Assembly: GCA_039621445.1 (NCBI GenBank)
Contig: CP154957.1
Span: 42,689,474-42,753,473 of the forward strand
Length of the DNA stretch: 64,000 bases
From: Euglena gracilis
Taxonomy: Eukaryota; Euglenida; Euglenophyceae; Euglenales
Reading direction: 5' to 3'
A model generated the notes under the pieces. It was not told the DNA's origin, did no database searches, and was given only the letters and a program-made list of their open reading frames with translations. Below are positions 1-11,299 of the stretch, one piece after another (the stretch's first letter is position 1; each line of letters begins with the position of its first letter). The translations under genes and the position numbers were made by a program.

Positions 1-1030
1 TTTCGAAAAAAAATTACAACGAGCAAAAATTCTTGAAACCCGCCAATTAGCAACACGTGAAAAAATATATATATATAAATAATATATAATAATAAACCAG
101 GTTTTTTGGAAAATAAATGAAAAACCACTAACGTTGGGGGGTTTTGAGGCAAATACTCCCAATTTTTCCCCTGAGAATCAAAATTTTCTCTTCAATTTCC
201 CTCCTGTACGGCTGTATTCCCCATCATTTTGTCTGGATTTTTCATCGCATAATGAACAACAGGTCAGTCGCCATCCAACGATGTAAACCCCCCGGTTTCA
301 TATTCAGGTGGAAATTTCAAGACCCCCAGGGGGGGGTTTGGGGGGGTTTTATATTCGGTCGGAAAAATCAACTTCCTGGCGGGATCCAGTAGTCACTTTT
401 TCGGTCCGAAGTCACAAGTACACCCACCCTTGGGGTCCCGAAAAATTCACTTTTCGGGCAAAGGAGCAGATTTCATATATTTTTGGTAACAATTGTTCCC
501 AAATCTGCCAAAAATCACAATTTCAGGAGAGAGTTTGTCGAAGTTTTTTTCTCTCTGGCGCTTCGCGCTGGAGGGGGGTGTTTTATATTTGGGCAGGATT
601 TCAAGGTCATCAGAGGGGTTTTATCTTTGGGGGTTTTATATTTGGAGGGGGTTTATATTTGGAGGGGGTTTATATTTGGGGGGTAAACCCCACCCCCATT
701 TTTAACCCCCCCCCCCTCGGGCCGACCAACCAAACCAGATCCTATAACCCCCCTGGGGAAGAAAAATGGAAACCGTCGGGGACGATTTTTTCAGGCTCAA
801 ACCGCCCAAAAACTTATTTTTTTGGCAATTTTTTGAGACCGACCATCATCAAAAATGCCATTTTTGACCAAATTTGCCAAAAACTGCCAATTTCGGGGGG
901 TTTCGGGGTCATTTTCGGGGGCTGGACTTTCACCAACAATTCCAAATCTTATAAACAAACCCCCCCACTTATAAACGCCCCTCCCCCTTCGGCCGACCAA
1001 CCAAACCGGGTCCTATAAACCCTGGGGGGG
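1..1030. other. AT-rich then G/C-run DNA with local repeats; no gene seen
   Basis: The first 140 bases are AT-rich. From about 300 the strand alternates A/T blocks with long G and C runs. A 16-17 bp unit containing TTTATATTTGGAGGGGG repeats about four times at 620-690. The phrase GGCCGACCAACCAAACC occurs at 719-735 and again at 992-1008 in direct orientation, so this looks like two decayed copies of a 270-bp repeat. The open frames here (for example 308-1018) follow the G-runs and show no domain. Confidence 0.6.
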
Positions 1031-2500
1031 TTTATGCTTCCGCCAAAAGGCATGCTGCTGCCCTCGGACGGGCACTAGACGGATGGCTGAGTCAGCTGGA
1101 AAGCCAGCGATGTCAGAACCAGGGTTTCTTTGTTTTGAAAGAAAATGGAGAATATTGGTGTGGACAATGTCACAAAACTCTTCCACATTTTTCCGGCATT
1201 TCTTGGCGCAGGACTCCATGTTTATTTCTGCTCATTTTTTGGGAAATTTTTCTTTATTTAAACAAACACCAAAGTTGGAGGTAATCAATTGAGGTTTGGA
1301 TCAATCAGATTTTTGTGTTGGTTACTCATTTTTTTTCTGAAATCCCAGTTGGACAAGATATAAAGGTTGAATTTGTTTTGCGAGTGTCCGATTTACCCAT
1401 TCTGGGTGGGTCACTTTTTCCTCAGGACCTCCAATTATTCTCTCTCTTTTGTCCAGTTTTTCCACCAGTTTCCTCCAGGTCTTTACTCACCCAAATCTCT
1501 CTTCACCCAAATTTATCCTGTCCCACTCCCCCCCCCCAAGGAAGTTGTCAGCCCGAATGCCTGTCAAGCTCCTGACCAGGAACTGTTATGCCCTGCTGCT
1601 GTCCATATTGTCAATGTCGGAAGTTGCCAGGATCCCTACCCTTGGTACTGGTGGACCAGGGGTGGGAGTGATACTTTGTGCTGTCAACAATATCCAAAGA
1701 ATATCCAAATGTTCTTTGGATCCCAAAATGGCCAAGGTGCCGAGGGTAAGAAAAGGGGCCCTGGGTGGGAGGCAGCGGACGTGCCGCCCCAACCGGTGGC
1801 GGGGGAGTGGGAGTGGGGCGTCGTGGTGCACGCCCACTGGACGGCGATGCCGGCGCTGCTGGGGCGGCTGCACCGCACCGGGCAGGTTCCGGCGCGGCCG
1901 CCGTGGGAATGGACTACATTCCAATCCCAGTGTTCCCGCGGAGGAACTTCTCGACGTGTTTTGTTGTTTGGTGTTGTTTAGTTTAGGTTGGTTAGGGTCA
2001 AGCACTGAGGCCTAAATAGGCTTAAGGTCATCCTTGTTTTTTTGATAGAACAGCGGCAGCCAAGGGGGGAAAAAAAACAATTCAAAGAAGCAAAAAATAA
2101 CAAGCAAAACAACCAGATTTGGCTAAAAGCGAAAATGCAGAACCAGGGGAAGAAAGCAAAGGTCCCCTTTGGGTTTTAAGCTTTGGTTTGAGGCCAGGTT
2201 TGAGTTTGAGACTGATGATTTATTTTGAAAAAGCCATTTCAATGGGCCGAGGGGTAATAATTTTGGGGGTTGTGTGTGCAGTTTTTTTTTTCGAGACCGG
2301 CCCTCAAAGCCTCCCCCATTTCTGGGGGACAGCTCGCGACCTGGGATCGCAATTGCTGACAGTGCGGATGCCACTGCACGCTTCGCCCTTGGAGTACACG
2401 TTCACCCTTACCCAAATACCATTTTTTCTGTGTGGCTTTGCCTAGTTGTGCAACTCAGTGGGGCAAAGTGATCTGAAATGCGATGGCTTTTGCTCGCCTT
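1031..2500. other. Unassigned region, GC-rich centre
   Basis: No recognisable gene. A GC-rich patch at 1,740-1,930 keeps several frames open on both strands (1449-2015 plus, 1586-2005 minus), as expected from base composition alone. Neither frame has a domain I recognise or plausible splice partners nearby. Confidence 0.5.
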
Positions 2501-2507
2501 TTTTTCC

Positions 2508-2546
2508 CGACACCTCGGGCTCCGCACTTTGCCCTTGGAGGCCATG
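2508..2546. repeat. Fragment of DIRS terminal repeat
   Basis: Carries CACCTCGGGCTCCGCACTTT followed by a GCCCTTGGAGGCCATGCC phrase. The same phrase recurs at 3,062-3,097 and 9,222-9,250 inside DIRS ends. It is probably a detached end of a related element. Confidence 0.6.
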
Positions 2547-2549
2547 CCT

Positions 2550-3055
2550 TGTTCGTTGGTGGTGTTTTTTTTTTTAACCGTACGGTTAGTGAAGATACTT
2601 GATTTTCCCTTGAAAGACAAAAAAACTAAAAATTTCAAAAAAGTGAGCGAGAAGGGAGGAAATAAATATGAACTGAACATCAGAAGTTTTTCGATTCCTC
2701 AGGAAATCAAATTCAACTGCAAGGCACCTGGTTCCCCGCTCGCCAGGTCTGTGTGCCTCGCCTTCGTCCACACCTCGGGCATTTTTGCACATTTTTTGTC
2801 TCTTTTCGACCCCATTTGTGCATTTTGAGCATTTTGCGCCATTTTGTTGCCAAAAATGAACAAAAAAGCCGCCAAGGTGATCAAACGTTGGTAAAAGAGA
2901 CGGAAAAGCGGCCAAAAGAGGTCAAGGAAAAGCAAAAGCTTTCCAAAAGCATCCAAAACACAGCAAAAAGTGGGCAAAAGCAACAAATGTGACGAAAAGA
3001 AAGTGATATATGCTCATTTTTTGTTGGCCTTCCCCCCATCTATGGCCGATTATTT
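2550..3055. other. No gene seen; CCAAAA/TTTTGG-rich spacer
   Basis: Made of short GGCCAAAA/CATTTTTG phrases of the kind scattered over the whole window (also 16,050-16,270). The frames open here on both strands are short and low in complexity. Confidence 0.5.
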
Positions 3056-3058
3056 TGC

Positions 3059-3663
3059 CGACACCTCGGGCTCCGCACTTTGCCCTTGTGAGGCCATGCC
3101 TTGCTCGCCGGCGGTGTTGTCTGGATTGTTTGCTGCGTTGGGCTAGGAGCCCCTGCTTAGTGCCGCCTTTTTTCGCCGGAGTTGGCTGATTCGGACTCCC
3201 ACGACAGAGGAAGGGGGAGGAAGGGACCAAGAGGGCGAAGCACAAGAAGATGGTGAGGTCCTGCTTTCCTTGCCGGCTGTTCTGTTCTGGTGTGTTTGTG
3301 CGTGCGCGGGGGGTGCTTCTTACTGCGCCTTTGGTGCCGGAGTTGGCGATGATGAGGCCTCCTCCGACACCTTGGCGAAGCTGAACCGTCGTGGCCCCGC
3401 CCCCCCCCTCTCCCATGGTCGCTTGGTGGGGGGCCCCCCCCTCGATGGGGATGGTTGTCTCTTTCCGGTGTGTTTCTGGGTGGGTGGTTGGGGCTGCTTG
3501 GTGGGGGTTCCCCTTTCTGGTTGGGATGTCTTTCTTTTTCTGCTGGATTCTTGGGTGGGGGGGTTGGGCTCACCATCTTCTTGTGCTTCGCCCTCTTGGT
3601 CCCTTCCTCCCCCTCCTTCTGTCGTGGGAGTCCGAGACCATTCGGGCTCCGCACTGCGAGATG
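3059..3663 (-). repeat. DIRS 3' end: terminal repeats and internal complementary region
   Basis: Positions 3193-3257 and 3569-3633 are reverse complements over about 65 bp with roughly two differences. A further terminal phrase (CTGGATTGTTTGCTGCGTTG, then GTTGGGCTAGGAG) lies at 3118-3150 and recurs at 8,949-8,980. The 79-bp block starting AGATGGTGAGGTCCTGC at 3248 is repeated identically at 63,031 in direct orientation, where it opens a plus-strand DIRS copy. A sequence that is inverted at the two element ends and repeated internally is what the DIRS family shows (inverted terminal repeats plus internal complementary region). That family knowledge is applied here; the exact outer borders are not fixed. 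Confidence 0.75.
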
Positions 3664-4616
3664 GTGAGGTACTGTGCGCCCCCTTTTGGGCCATAATTGT
3701 TTGAATTTTTGAAACGACACCTAGCCTCAAATAATGAGCTTGGAAGGCCCCAAAATTTTTCCACTGACCCAGCTGCTGGACTTCTTCCACTTGCAACCCA
3801 GCATTTTTCCACCATAAAACCCCAGCCCCTCTGGTGCTGTGGGGTTTCCAGTGGGTGGTGTCCACCCCCCCCCCTTGCAGAATTTCTCTGGTAAGGGAAT
3901 TCACCCTTTCTGATGTCAAAGGTCTTTTACCACCCAAAGACCATAACAAATTATTTTTGTTCCCAACCATGTGGGCTGTCCTTTCCACATACTCTTTCAA
4001 CAAATGCCAGGGGCTGATGAGGGGGGTGTGCGGCAAATTCAAAATCTCCTCCCATCTTGGGAATTGCCACCCTTTCCTTTGTAACAAAATGAAAATTTTT
4101 TCCCCCACGAAACTGATTTTTCGCTGTGTCCTGGCTAAATCAACCCCCCTGTGGAGGGCCAACAGCCTCCAACAAATGATGAGTCTGTTTCTGAGCTCTT
4201 TCACAGACATTTCTGAGAGGGGTTTTGAATTTCTGATGATGCTGTCTAGCAAATCAGAGGGGTCCCAAAAATGTGCATACTTGCAGACATTGGAATTCCA
4301 TTTCCTTTTCAATGTAGACAAAAGAGGGGAAAACCTCAATGACCCAAACCCTGGGAGTAATAAAAACTGCTGCATATGCATTTCGTGCAGTGTTGAGGTT
4401 GTGGGCAGCCAGATCAAGGATGGCCTCAGCCAACCTGTGGACTGTGCAGTCCTGCAGGGGCACCCCTTTGTGCAACAATTGGCCCATCAAAGCCTTGAAT
4501 GCTGAATCATATCTTTTGACATTTCCCAGATTTTTTATGTAAGTATCGATACTGGACATCGAAACTTCCTGGGATTGTAATATTTGCCTGACACAATCAA
4601 GCAGGCCAAATTCCAC
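3633..4616 (-). CDS. DIRS tyrosine recombinase (one frameshift)
   Basis: Tyrosine recombinase that would integrate the circular DNA form of the retrotransposon without an integrase. The N-terminal helical domain is read from 4616; its 20 bases overlap the end of the RT/RNase H frame, as is usual in DIRS elements. The catalytic domain is read in a second frame (open 4417-3320). Visible active-site residues are Arg in HRGVDLAR (about 4131-4156), HSTR (3822-3842) and Tyr in AHYLRL (about 3733), that is, the R-HxxR-Y set. The two frames change over at a short T-run near 4365 (AAAAA on the plus strand), so a one-base indel splits the gene. Residues after about 3700 are a low-complexity tail read through the internal complementary region. 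Domain identity is firm; activity is unlikely unless the shift is a sequencing error or is recoded. Confidence 0.85.
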
Positions 4617-7474
4617 CTTGGGGGGGGATCTCCTCCCCCCAGCAGTTGGTGAACAGACCCCACTGGGGGGGTACTAGCAAAACCTTGCTGCCTGGCTGCC
4701 TGATTGACATTAATTGGCGCCACCATGATGTCGAAGCCCAGTGGGGTACGATCAACAGACAAATTAGGTCTGGGTTTACCATTAATCTCTGAACCCACTG
4801 GGGGATGATGCTCCAGGGAGGGTTGGCATAGACTGGGGGGAGACCCCTTAAATCTGCCTTCAGAGCATCCACCAACAAAGCCCCTTGATGGGGGTATCGA
4901 CAAATGAATTTGGGGAATTTTTTGTTGCTGGGTGTGCAAAACATGTCCACCTGTAGGATTATGTTCTTTTTGAAAAACTGAAGAATTTGGTGAAAGATGT
5001 TTAGGTTGAGGGTATAATCCCCTGGGTCCTTTTGCTCCCTGGTCAAGGAGTCTGCCAATTGTTCCTTTGTGGGAACCCAAACCACCTGCAAATTGATCTG
5101 CTTTTCTTGGCAATGATACAGCAGGGGTTTTAGGATGGAATTTAGGTAGGGCTTTTTGCCTCCCCACTTTGTTAAATAACTTACAGCCACTTGGCTGTCC
5201 ACATGAAGCACAATCGTTTGCTTTGTTTTGGCTAGTGCTTTTACTGTTTCCACTGCAGCCTGCAATTCTTTTTGATTGATATGAAGGACGTGTAGGTCCC
5301 TCCAAAAATCCTGCACCTTTTGGCCTGAAGCCTTGTCCAGCCCCCCCCCATTGCCAGGTGCTGCTGTCTGAAAAGAGATTCTGAGTGGCCTGGGATTGAA
5401 AGGCCCTGCCAACCCCTGGCTGCAAAAATGCCTTTAGTTCCACAATTTGCTCCTTGACCCCCTGGGGAATGGTTAGGGTGTGGTCCCAACCCCACTTTGT
5501 GTGCAGGTCCACCATTTTGCAAAGTTGATCTGTCAGAATTCTGAGAAATGGCATTGAGACTAGGTAGCTTCTGACTTGACCTACAATGGAACTGAGTTTT
5601 CTGCAGCTCATTTTGTGTGCTGTGAGCACTTTGCCCAGCTCCTTTCTTAAGGATTTTAGTTTTTCCTGAGGAATTTCCAGTTGGCCTTTTTTCAAGTTGA
5701 CCCACTGGCCCAAATGTTTTATTTCCTGTGTGGGTTCCAGACAGGACTTGGGGAGGTTTAATCTGAAACCTGCCAGTGAAAGGTCCTGTTTTATTTCTGC
5801 CAAATGCTGGGCTGCTGTCTTTTTGCTGGGGGCTAACAGCAAAATGTCGTCCAGGTAGATGAAAACTACCTTTCCCTCTTTTCTCCATTTCCTTTCCCAG
5901 ACTCTCATGAGAGTCATAAATTTCTGAGGCAGGCTGCTGATGCCGAAGCATGCAGCTTGAAACTGCCAAGTTTCTCCCCCCACCTGCATGCAAACATGCT
6001 TTTCTAGACTGCTGTGCAGTTTTAAGTGGAAATATGCATCCTTCAGATCTATTTTCCCACAGAACCAACCTTTTCTCAGATATGGGAAGATATTTCCCAT
6101 GTGTTCCAGTCTGAACTTCTGGGGGGTGAAATGGAGATTTAACTGTCGACAGTCTGAAATCAGTCTTTCCTTTGTCTTTTCCCCTTCTTTTTTGGAAATG
6201 ATGAAGTAAGGGACCAAATGTTTTGCCTCGTCTGGGGGGATTTGCTTGGTTGCCCCTGCACATTCGTATTCTCTCAGAATTTTCTGGGCAGTCATTACTT
6301 CTTGGGGAGTTTTGAAGGGAACTTTTAAGGACATTTGAGGGGGGTGGGGAAGATCTGCCATAACTCCCTCCCTTATCAGGTTTAATACCTCTCTGCTGGC
6401 TCCTGCCTTGACCCAATGGGGGATGCTGGCCTGCAGGGCTTTGTAAGGGGGTACCCCTGGGTGTAATGTGTCTGGGGACTCCACAGGCCCCATCACTGGG
6501 TTCCTTCCCCTTGGCTGCCCCATCACTGGGGTCACCCCTGGTTGCCCCATCACTGGGGCTGTAGCTGGCCCTGCCATAGGGCTTTCCAAAGACAGGCTTT
6601 CCCCCTGTTTGTGAATGATGGGGGAAGGTCTGTGCCTGAAATGAGGGGGTATATACAAGGCTGGGCTGATTATCTTCTGGGGGGGCCTGTCTGAGCCAAT
6701 CTTGGGCCTCCCCCCCAAGGGCTGATGTGGTGATTGCCTTGGCCACCATTTGCCTTCTGGCCTCCCCTGGCACTCAGGCCTGCTTGGCCACCATTTGCCT
6801 TCTGGCCTCCCTTGGCTCTCAGGCTTGCTTGGCCTCCATTGGCCTTTTCTCTGGGACTGTCTCTTCTCTGTCCCTCTTGATTTCCCATAAAGGCCATGGC
6901 CTGTTCTTGGCATTGGCTTGCCGCTCCTGTGGGGTTTGTGTCTGAAATTGCTGGGGGGAAAGTTGGACACACCTTTCCCCAATGGGCTCTTTCCAGGTTG
7001 GGGTACTGGCCGCCATAGCCTGGCCCCTAGGCCCACTGCCCTCTTGAATAATGGCTTCCATAGCCTTGAAGTTGGACCCCAGGTCCTTTTTGTTGATGGC
7101 TGCCATAGCCATGATAATTTGAATCCTTTGGATTTGTTGAAAGGCTGCCATAGCCCTTGTCTTGTCCCCTGGAAGGGGGTGGACATAGAAAAGGGGGGGG
7201 AGTCTGTTGGACCTGTGATGGTATTCCCCTTCTGTCTTCTCTTCCTGACCACAGTTGTCCATGGTCCATGGCCATTCTCATGTTGAGAGGGGGATTTGAA
7301 AATCTCAGAAGCCTTGGGGGGTGGGGGGGGTTCCGATGGCCACGGACTGGCTAGTTGCTGCCGCCCCTCCAGCTTCTGCAGCTGCTGCTGTGACTCCACC
7401 TTCCCCAGCTTCAGCTGATTTCTTGAAAGTTCTTTGCAGTTCTTCTTGAGATTCAGAGTTTCTTTGAAATTCAT
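4597..7474 (-). CDS. DIRS gag-like / reverse transcriptase / RNase H / Dam-like methylase (one frameshift)
   Basis: Polyprotein of a DIRS-type retrotransposon. Starting at Met 7474: a basic, Gln/Pro-rich gag-like region with GHGPWTTVV and four or five WLWQP-type repeats; then reverse transcriptase with KIDLKDAYFHL and the catalytic YLDD near residue 538 (about 5,860); then RNase H with Asp in FSDSS, Glu in QKELQA, Asp in HVDSQV and Asp in LADSLT. The tail is a Dam-type N6-adenine methylase-like domain with DMFCTP and a canonical NPPW motif (4813-4824). The frame moves at a G9 run (plus-strand C-run near 5341-5349): the first frame is open from 7474 to 4535 and the second from 5412 to 4597. 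Family knowledge: DIRS elements encode RT, RNase H and often a methylase-like domain. The 5' leader is homologous to 63,280-63,380 but no 5' terminal repeat is seen beyond about 7565. Confidence 0.9.
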
Positions 7475-7565
7475 TCTTCATGGAAATCCCGTTGTCGATA
7501 TCTGTTGTGTTTCTTGTTCTTTTTCTTGAATTTCTTCCAGTTCCAGTTGAATTCTTCCCAGGGGC

Positions 7566-7649
7566 ACCCAGAAGAAAGGAACGCCAAATACCTCAGCAAT
7601 TGAGAAAAGAAGAATAAAAGCAATCAATTCAAATTGTCCAGAAAGTCAC
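7566..7649. other. Short spacer between head-to-head DIRS copies
   Basis: Homology of the minus-strand copy to the 63.3-kb leader stops near 7565, and the plus-strand copy starts near 7650. No terminal repeat is visible in between, so both copies appear to lack their 5' ends here. Confidence 0.4.
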
Positions 7650-8199
7650 GCTCGAGCAGAACATCACATCAAAAGTTGTTGCATCTTTCGAGGAGTTCAA
7701 TGAAAGATGCAACTTCAAAGAAGCACAGCGCTGGAGAACTTCAAGAGCTGGACAACCTGACGACGCGGGTCGAATGTGGCGAACCGTGGCTGCCCCTTCC
7801 CCAAAAGAAATTCTCCCAACAGAAATTTCCAACACCCAAACCCCCCAAAGTGATGGCCACGGACCCTGGCAGGCAGTGGTCAGAAGACCCCGCAAGGGGC
7901 AGACACAACAACCAGCAGGCCACTGCGGCCATTGGAACCAGGGCAATGGGTTCATCCCTGCAAGGGCTTTGTGCTTAAATGGGCAGCCCCCTGCCCAGCC
8001 CCAGGAGGAAGATGGCCCCTAGGGGCCAGCTGGCAACAGGAAGGGGGAGACTCCCCACCAGCATTTATTTAATCAACAAGGGGGGGACCCTCAGAGGCCC
8101 CCCTACGGTATGGCTACCAACCCCATCAACATCAAGCAGACCAGACAGGTCAAACAGGGGCAGTAAGGCGTATGGTATGTATTCCAACAACAAGATGCT

Positions 8200-8242
<43 letters not shown>

Positions 8243-8945
8243 AGGAGAGTGCATGCACACCCCCCAGGAACATTTGCTTTTTCCAAGGGCTCAAGCCCCA
8301 GGGGCTCTAGGGGCTGTGAAATGCCCAACACCCCCCACCCAGCCCCTAAGCAATCATCTAATTCAGGAAATAAATTCCATGGAGGAAAAATGGGGAGATA
8401 CCCCCCTGGACCAGAGACTTCAGAAATGTATGAAATGGTGGTCAAAAAATGCCCCCCCCCGGCAACATGTCAATTGATCAAGAATGGAAATCAACCCCCC
8501 TGGGTAAATCCCACACCCAAAACCCAGAGCCAATCTGGACCTGAACCAGGCAGAAAAAATCCTGTTGGATTACGAAAAAACTGGGTCAATAAAACGAGTT
8601 TGGGATTCAAAATCCCAACATTTAATCACATGGTTTCTAATTTCGAACCAGAGGGGGGCAAAACAAAATGGAGAATGATCAGCGACTGCAGAGAAATAAA
8701 TCAGCAGTTTCAAGTAAAACCTTTCAAGCTGGATCATATCCAGCACATTTTCCCAGTTTTGGAAAAAGGCCACTGGGCAGCAAAAATAGACCTGAAGGAT
8801 GCCTATTTCCATATTCCATTAAGTCTAGGCCTAAGGCCATTTTTAAGGCATCAGGTAGGGGGGCAGACCTGGGAATTTCAAACAGGCTGCTTTGGGCTAA
8901 ATGTAATGCCCCAAATTTTCGTGTCAGTAATGAAAACATTTGGTG
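7650..8945 (+). pseudogene. Truncated DIRS copy: gag-like and N-terminal RT
   Basis: The gag-like part is read from 7774 (DGHGPWQAVVRR, matching GHGPWTTVV of the minus-strand copy), and a second frame from 7979 to 8945 carries RT. RT motifs visible are KWRMISDCREINQQF (about 8670-8710) and KIDLKDAYFHIPL (about 8785-8823), ending at MPQIFVSVMKTF. The sequence then runs straight into a DIRS terminal phrase at about 8946, so the YxDD active site, RNase H and recombinase are missing. A (GA)n microsatellite at 8202-8239 has expanded inside the reading frame and gives a run of Arg-Glu. It is a dead fragment, related to but clearly diverged from the 4.5-7.5 kb copy. Confidence 0.8.
8202..8239. repeat. 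(GA)n microsatellite
   Basis: About 19 GA units, inside the truncated DIRS gag/RT frame. Confidence 0.95.
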
Positions 8946-10700
8946 CTGTTTGGATTGTTCTGGTGCGTTGGGCTAGGAGGTCCCGCTTAGTGCCGCCTCG
9001 CCGGAGTTGGCTGATGATGCTGCTCCGACTGGGCGACGTGGCTTCTTGCCTCTGGGGGGTGTCCCCCACCCTCTCCCCCCCTGGCCCCCACTCTCTGACC
9101 GAGGGCTTTTGAACTCAAACTTTCTTTTACAGGTGGGGGGGTCAGGCTCACAAGGTCTTTGTGCTTCGCCCTCGGTGTCCCTTCCTCCCTTGTCGGTTTT
9201 CCTCGAGGGAGTACGAGACACCTCGGGCTCCGCACTTTGCCCTTGTGAGGCCAGATGTGCACTGAAATTAGGGGGGCCAGGGCATGTTCCAGGGCACATT
9301 GGGCACCAAGTCGTTGATAGTGGGCTGTAAAAGCCTCCACCCCCTTCCACTGGCCAATTTAACAAACTTCTGGTGCAGAAAGGCCCTTTTTTTTGAGTAA
9401 ACCAACCCCTGCTCCTCTGGTGGAGGGCGCCCCCCACACCTGGGGGGCACCCTGTGTTTGGCCAAAAAAGTCTTTTGTGATGGAAGCAATGGTTTCTGCA
9501 CTTATGGCTCTGAAGGGGGTTTTTAATTAAATTGGGAGGGGGACCCCCTGGTCTGACGAATAAACGTGTAGCAGCCACGTAGCACATCATTAAATGAAAG
9601 GGGCTTATTTGGGGACACTGGGGTATGGACGCAACCCTTTCCCACTTGCGGAATTTTTGTCCTTTGCCCTTAATCTTGATGTAGGGTGCCCTACCCAACA
9701 CACTGGTGGTTCTTTTGACTTGCGATAAGTCTGAGGATCGGTATAAAAAGAAGATTCGTGAGCAAATAAATCAGTTGTGTGCGCAATGTACAAATATCAG
9801 TGGGCATGGGCGCCTTTGCCAGCCCCAGGAGGATTGGGAGTGGATCCCAAAATGCCCCATACTTCTCCAGGTTTTGGTTCCAAAGCATCTTGTTGGGGGT
9901 TAACAGAGTGTCAGCCAACCAAACCCTGGAATCAAAAGCATAGCGCTGTCGGCATTACGGGCTTGGGCCTTGTAAAATTGGAATGATTGTATTAAAGCGT
10001 CAGCCACTTGGTCTGTGGTGGCTTCGGGGGTGGGGGCACCCCATGTGTTTCAAAATTACATTTCAAAAGCACTCTGATAGCGTTTTGAACTGTGGCCAGA
10101 AGATCGTTATTGGCCTGAACCTGAATTTGCTTCCCCTCCAAAATTTGCCTGAGCAAATCATGCAAAGCAGGGGCCACCTGGGGGGTGGCATGTGCTCCCC
10201 CCTGAAGTTGGTGAACATACCCCTGTAGGCAGGGGGTTTTCAGGCAGGGGGTCCCTGGAACTTTCATTTTTATTAATTCGGGCCCCCACGTGGCCGAATA
10301 CCAGTATGGGGTGACCATTAAAACTTTGGTCAGGGGAAACATTTTCAGCCTGGGCAGAAATTGTTGAATTATTGGCCAAGGGGGGTTTGCATAAAGATCC
10401 CCCATGTTGCCCCGTGGTCAGTGTAACGTATTCACTGCTTTGTCCTCCCACTGGGGCCACCTGGCCACAAACTTGGGCAGTTTTTTTTTGTTTCCCGGGG
10501 AGGCAAATAAATTTGTTTCCGGATTTAGGAAATCTTTGAATTGGCGTCTGAGCCATTGAAAAAGTTGCGGAGTTTTCCACTCTTGCCGGTTCGGTGACCG
10601 TGCGCGGAATAGGCTGCCCGGCAGGCCGAGTGGATGAAAACAGTCACCCGGCGCTCCGGTAAAAATTGGCACACGAGCCCCAGAAATTCCCTTTTTTCGC
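8946..10700 (-). pseudogene. Decayed DIRS copy: methylase-like domain, recombinase and 3' end
   Basis: Read on the minus strand. A methylase-like N-terminal half at 10580-10418 contains TNLFASPGNKK and LPKFVARWP. A shifted frame then gives YANPPWPIIQ (about 10,370-10,400). Next comes the recombinase core at 9918-9691 (EKYGAFWDP), then STRGAG near 9413-9433 and AHYQRLG near 9308-9328. The His of HSTR is Pro here. A TAA stop precedes the IGQWK phrase and there are several frame changes, so the copy is inactive. The 3' end (8949-9258) has the same terminal phrases as 3118-3150 and 3569-3633. Reverse transcriptase is absent. Confidence 0.75.
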
Positions 10701-11050
10701 GGCTTTAGGTCCCTGAATTCAGCCAGAACCTGGGTTCCTGCAGCTAAAAAAAATTCAAAATTGGGGGGGGTGCCTCTGAAGCAGTAAGGGGAGGGAGGAA
10801 AAGCCTGGTTTAAAACTAAAAAAAGGGTAGCGGGGGGGGGTAGCGGAAAAACACCTTCACCTTGCTTCCCGGTTTCCCTTCTTTCGAATTTGATTTGTTG
10901 CCCTGGCTTCCCCTTTGGCTTGGCCTTCCGGATTGACTCAATGAAATTTCTTGATATACTTTGACAATTGAATTCTTGAACTCAGATTGATATTTCGAAT
11001 CTTCTTGAATCAGAATGCACAATTCTTTGAATGCAACATCAGGAAAAGAG
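10700..11050 (-). other. Possible 5' remnant of the same DIRS copy
   Basis: A 68-codon minus frame (11022-10816) is rich in Gln, Ser and Lys and resembles in style the start of the DIRS gag-like region. If it belongs with 8946-10700, that copy lost its whole RT by internal deletion. This is a composition and position argument only. Confidence 0.3.
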
Positions 11051-11299
11051 AGAACCTGGGGGGGGGGGGAAGTACACAGGTAAAAAAGGTAGTGGAATGA
11101 GGCAGAAAATTTGCTAATTCAGGTGCGCAGGGGCCAGGCCGCCTCCCGCCGCCCGGGGGCGATGCGCACCTCATCGGCAAGTCTCAAAAAGGTACAAACG
11201 GGGAGGGTGCGGGTATAAGGTGGTGCACGGGTATACGGAGGGCAGGGGTGTGGTCTTGTCCTCGGCCTTGGCCTTCGGCGTTTGGTGGCCTTGGGCGCC

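Noticed and set aside
1449-2015. 188-codon plus frame with Arg/Gly-rich end
   Set aside because: GC-rich patch open on both strands; no domain or splice partners.
3320-3700. Pro/Lys/Glu-rich tail of the recombinase as a separate domain
   Set aside because: It is translation through the inverted terminal/complementary region, so it is not an independent domain.
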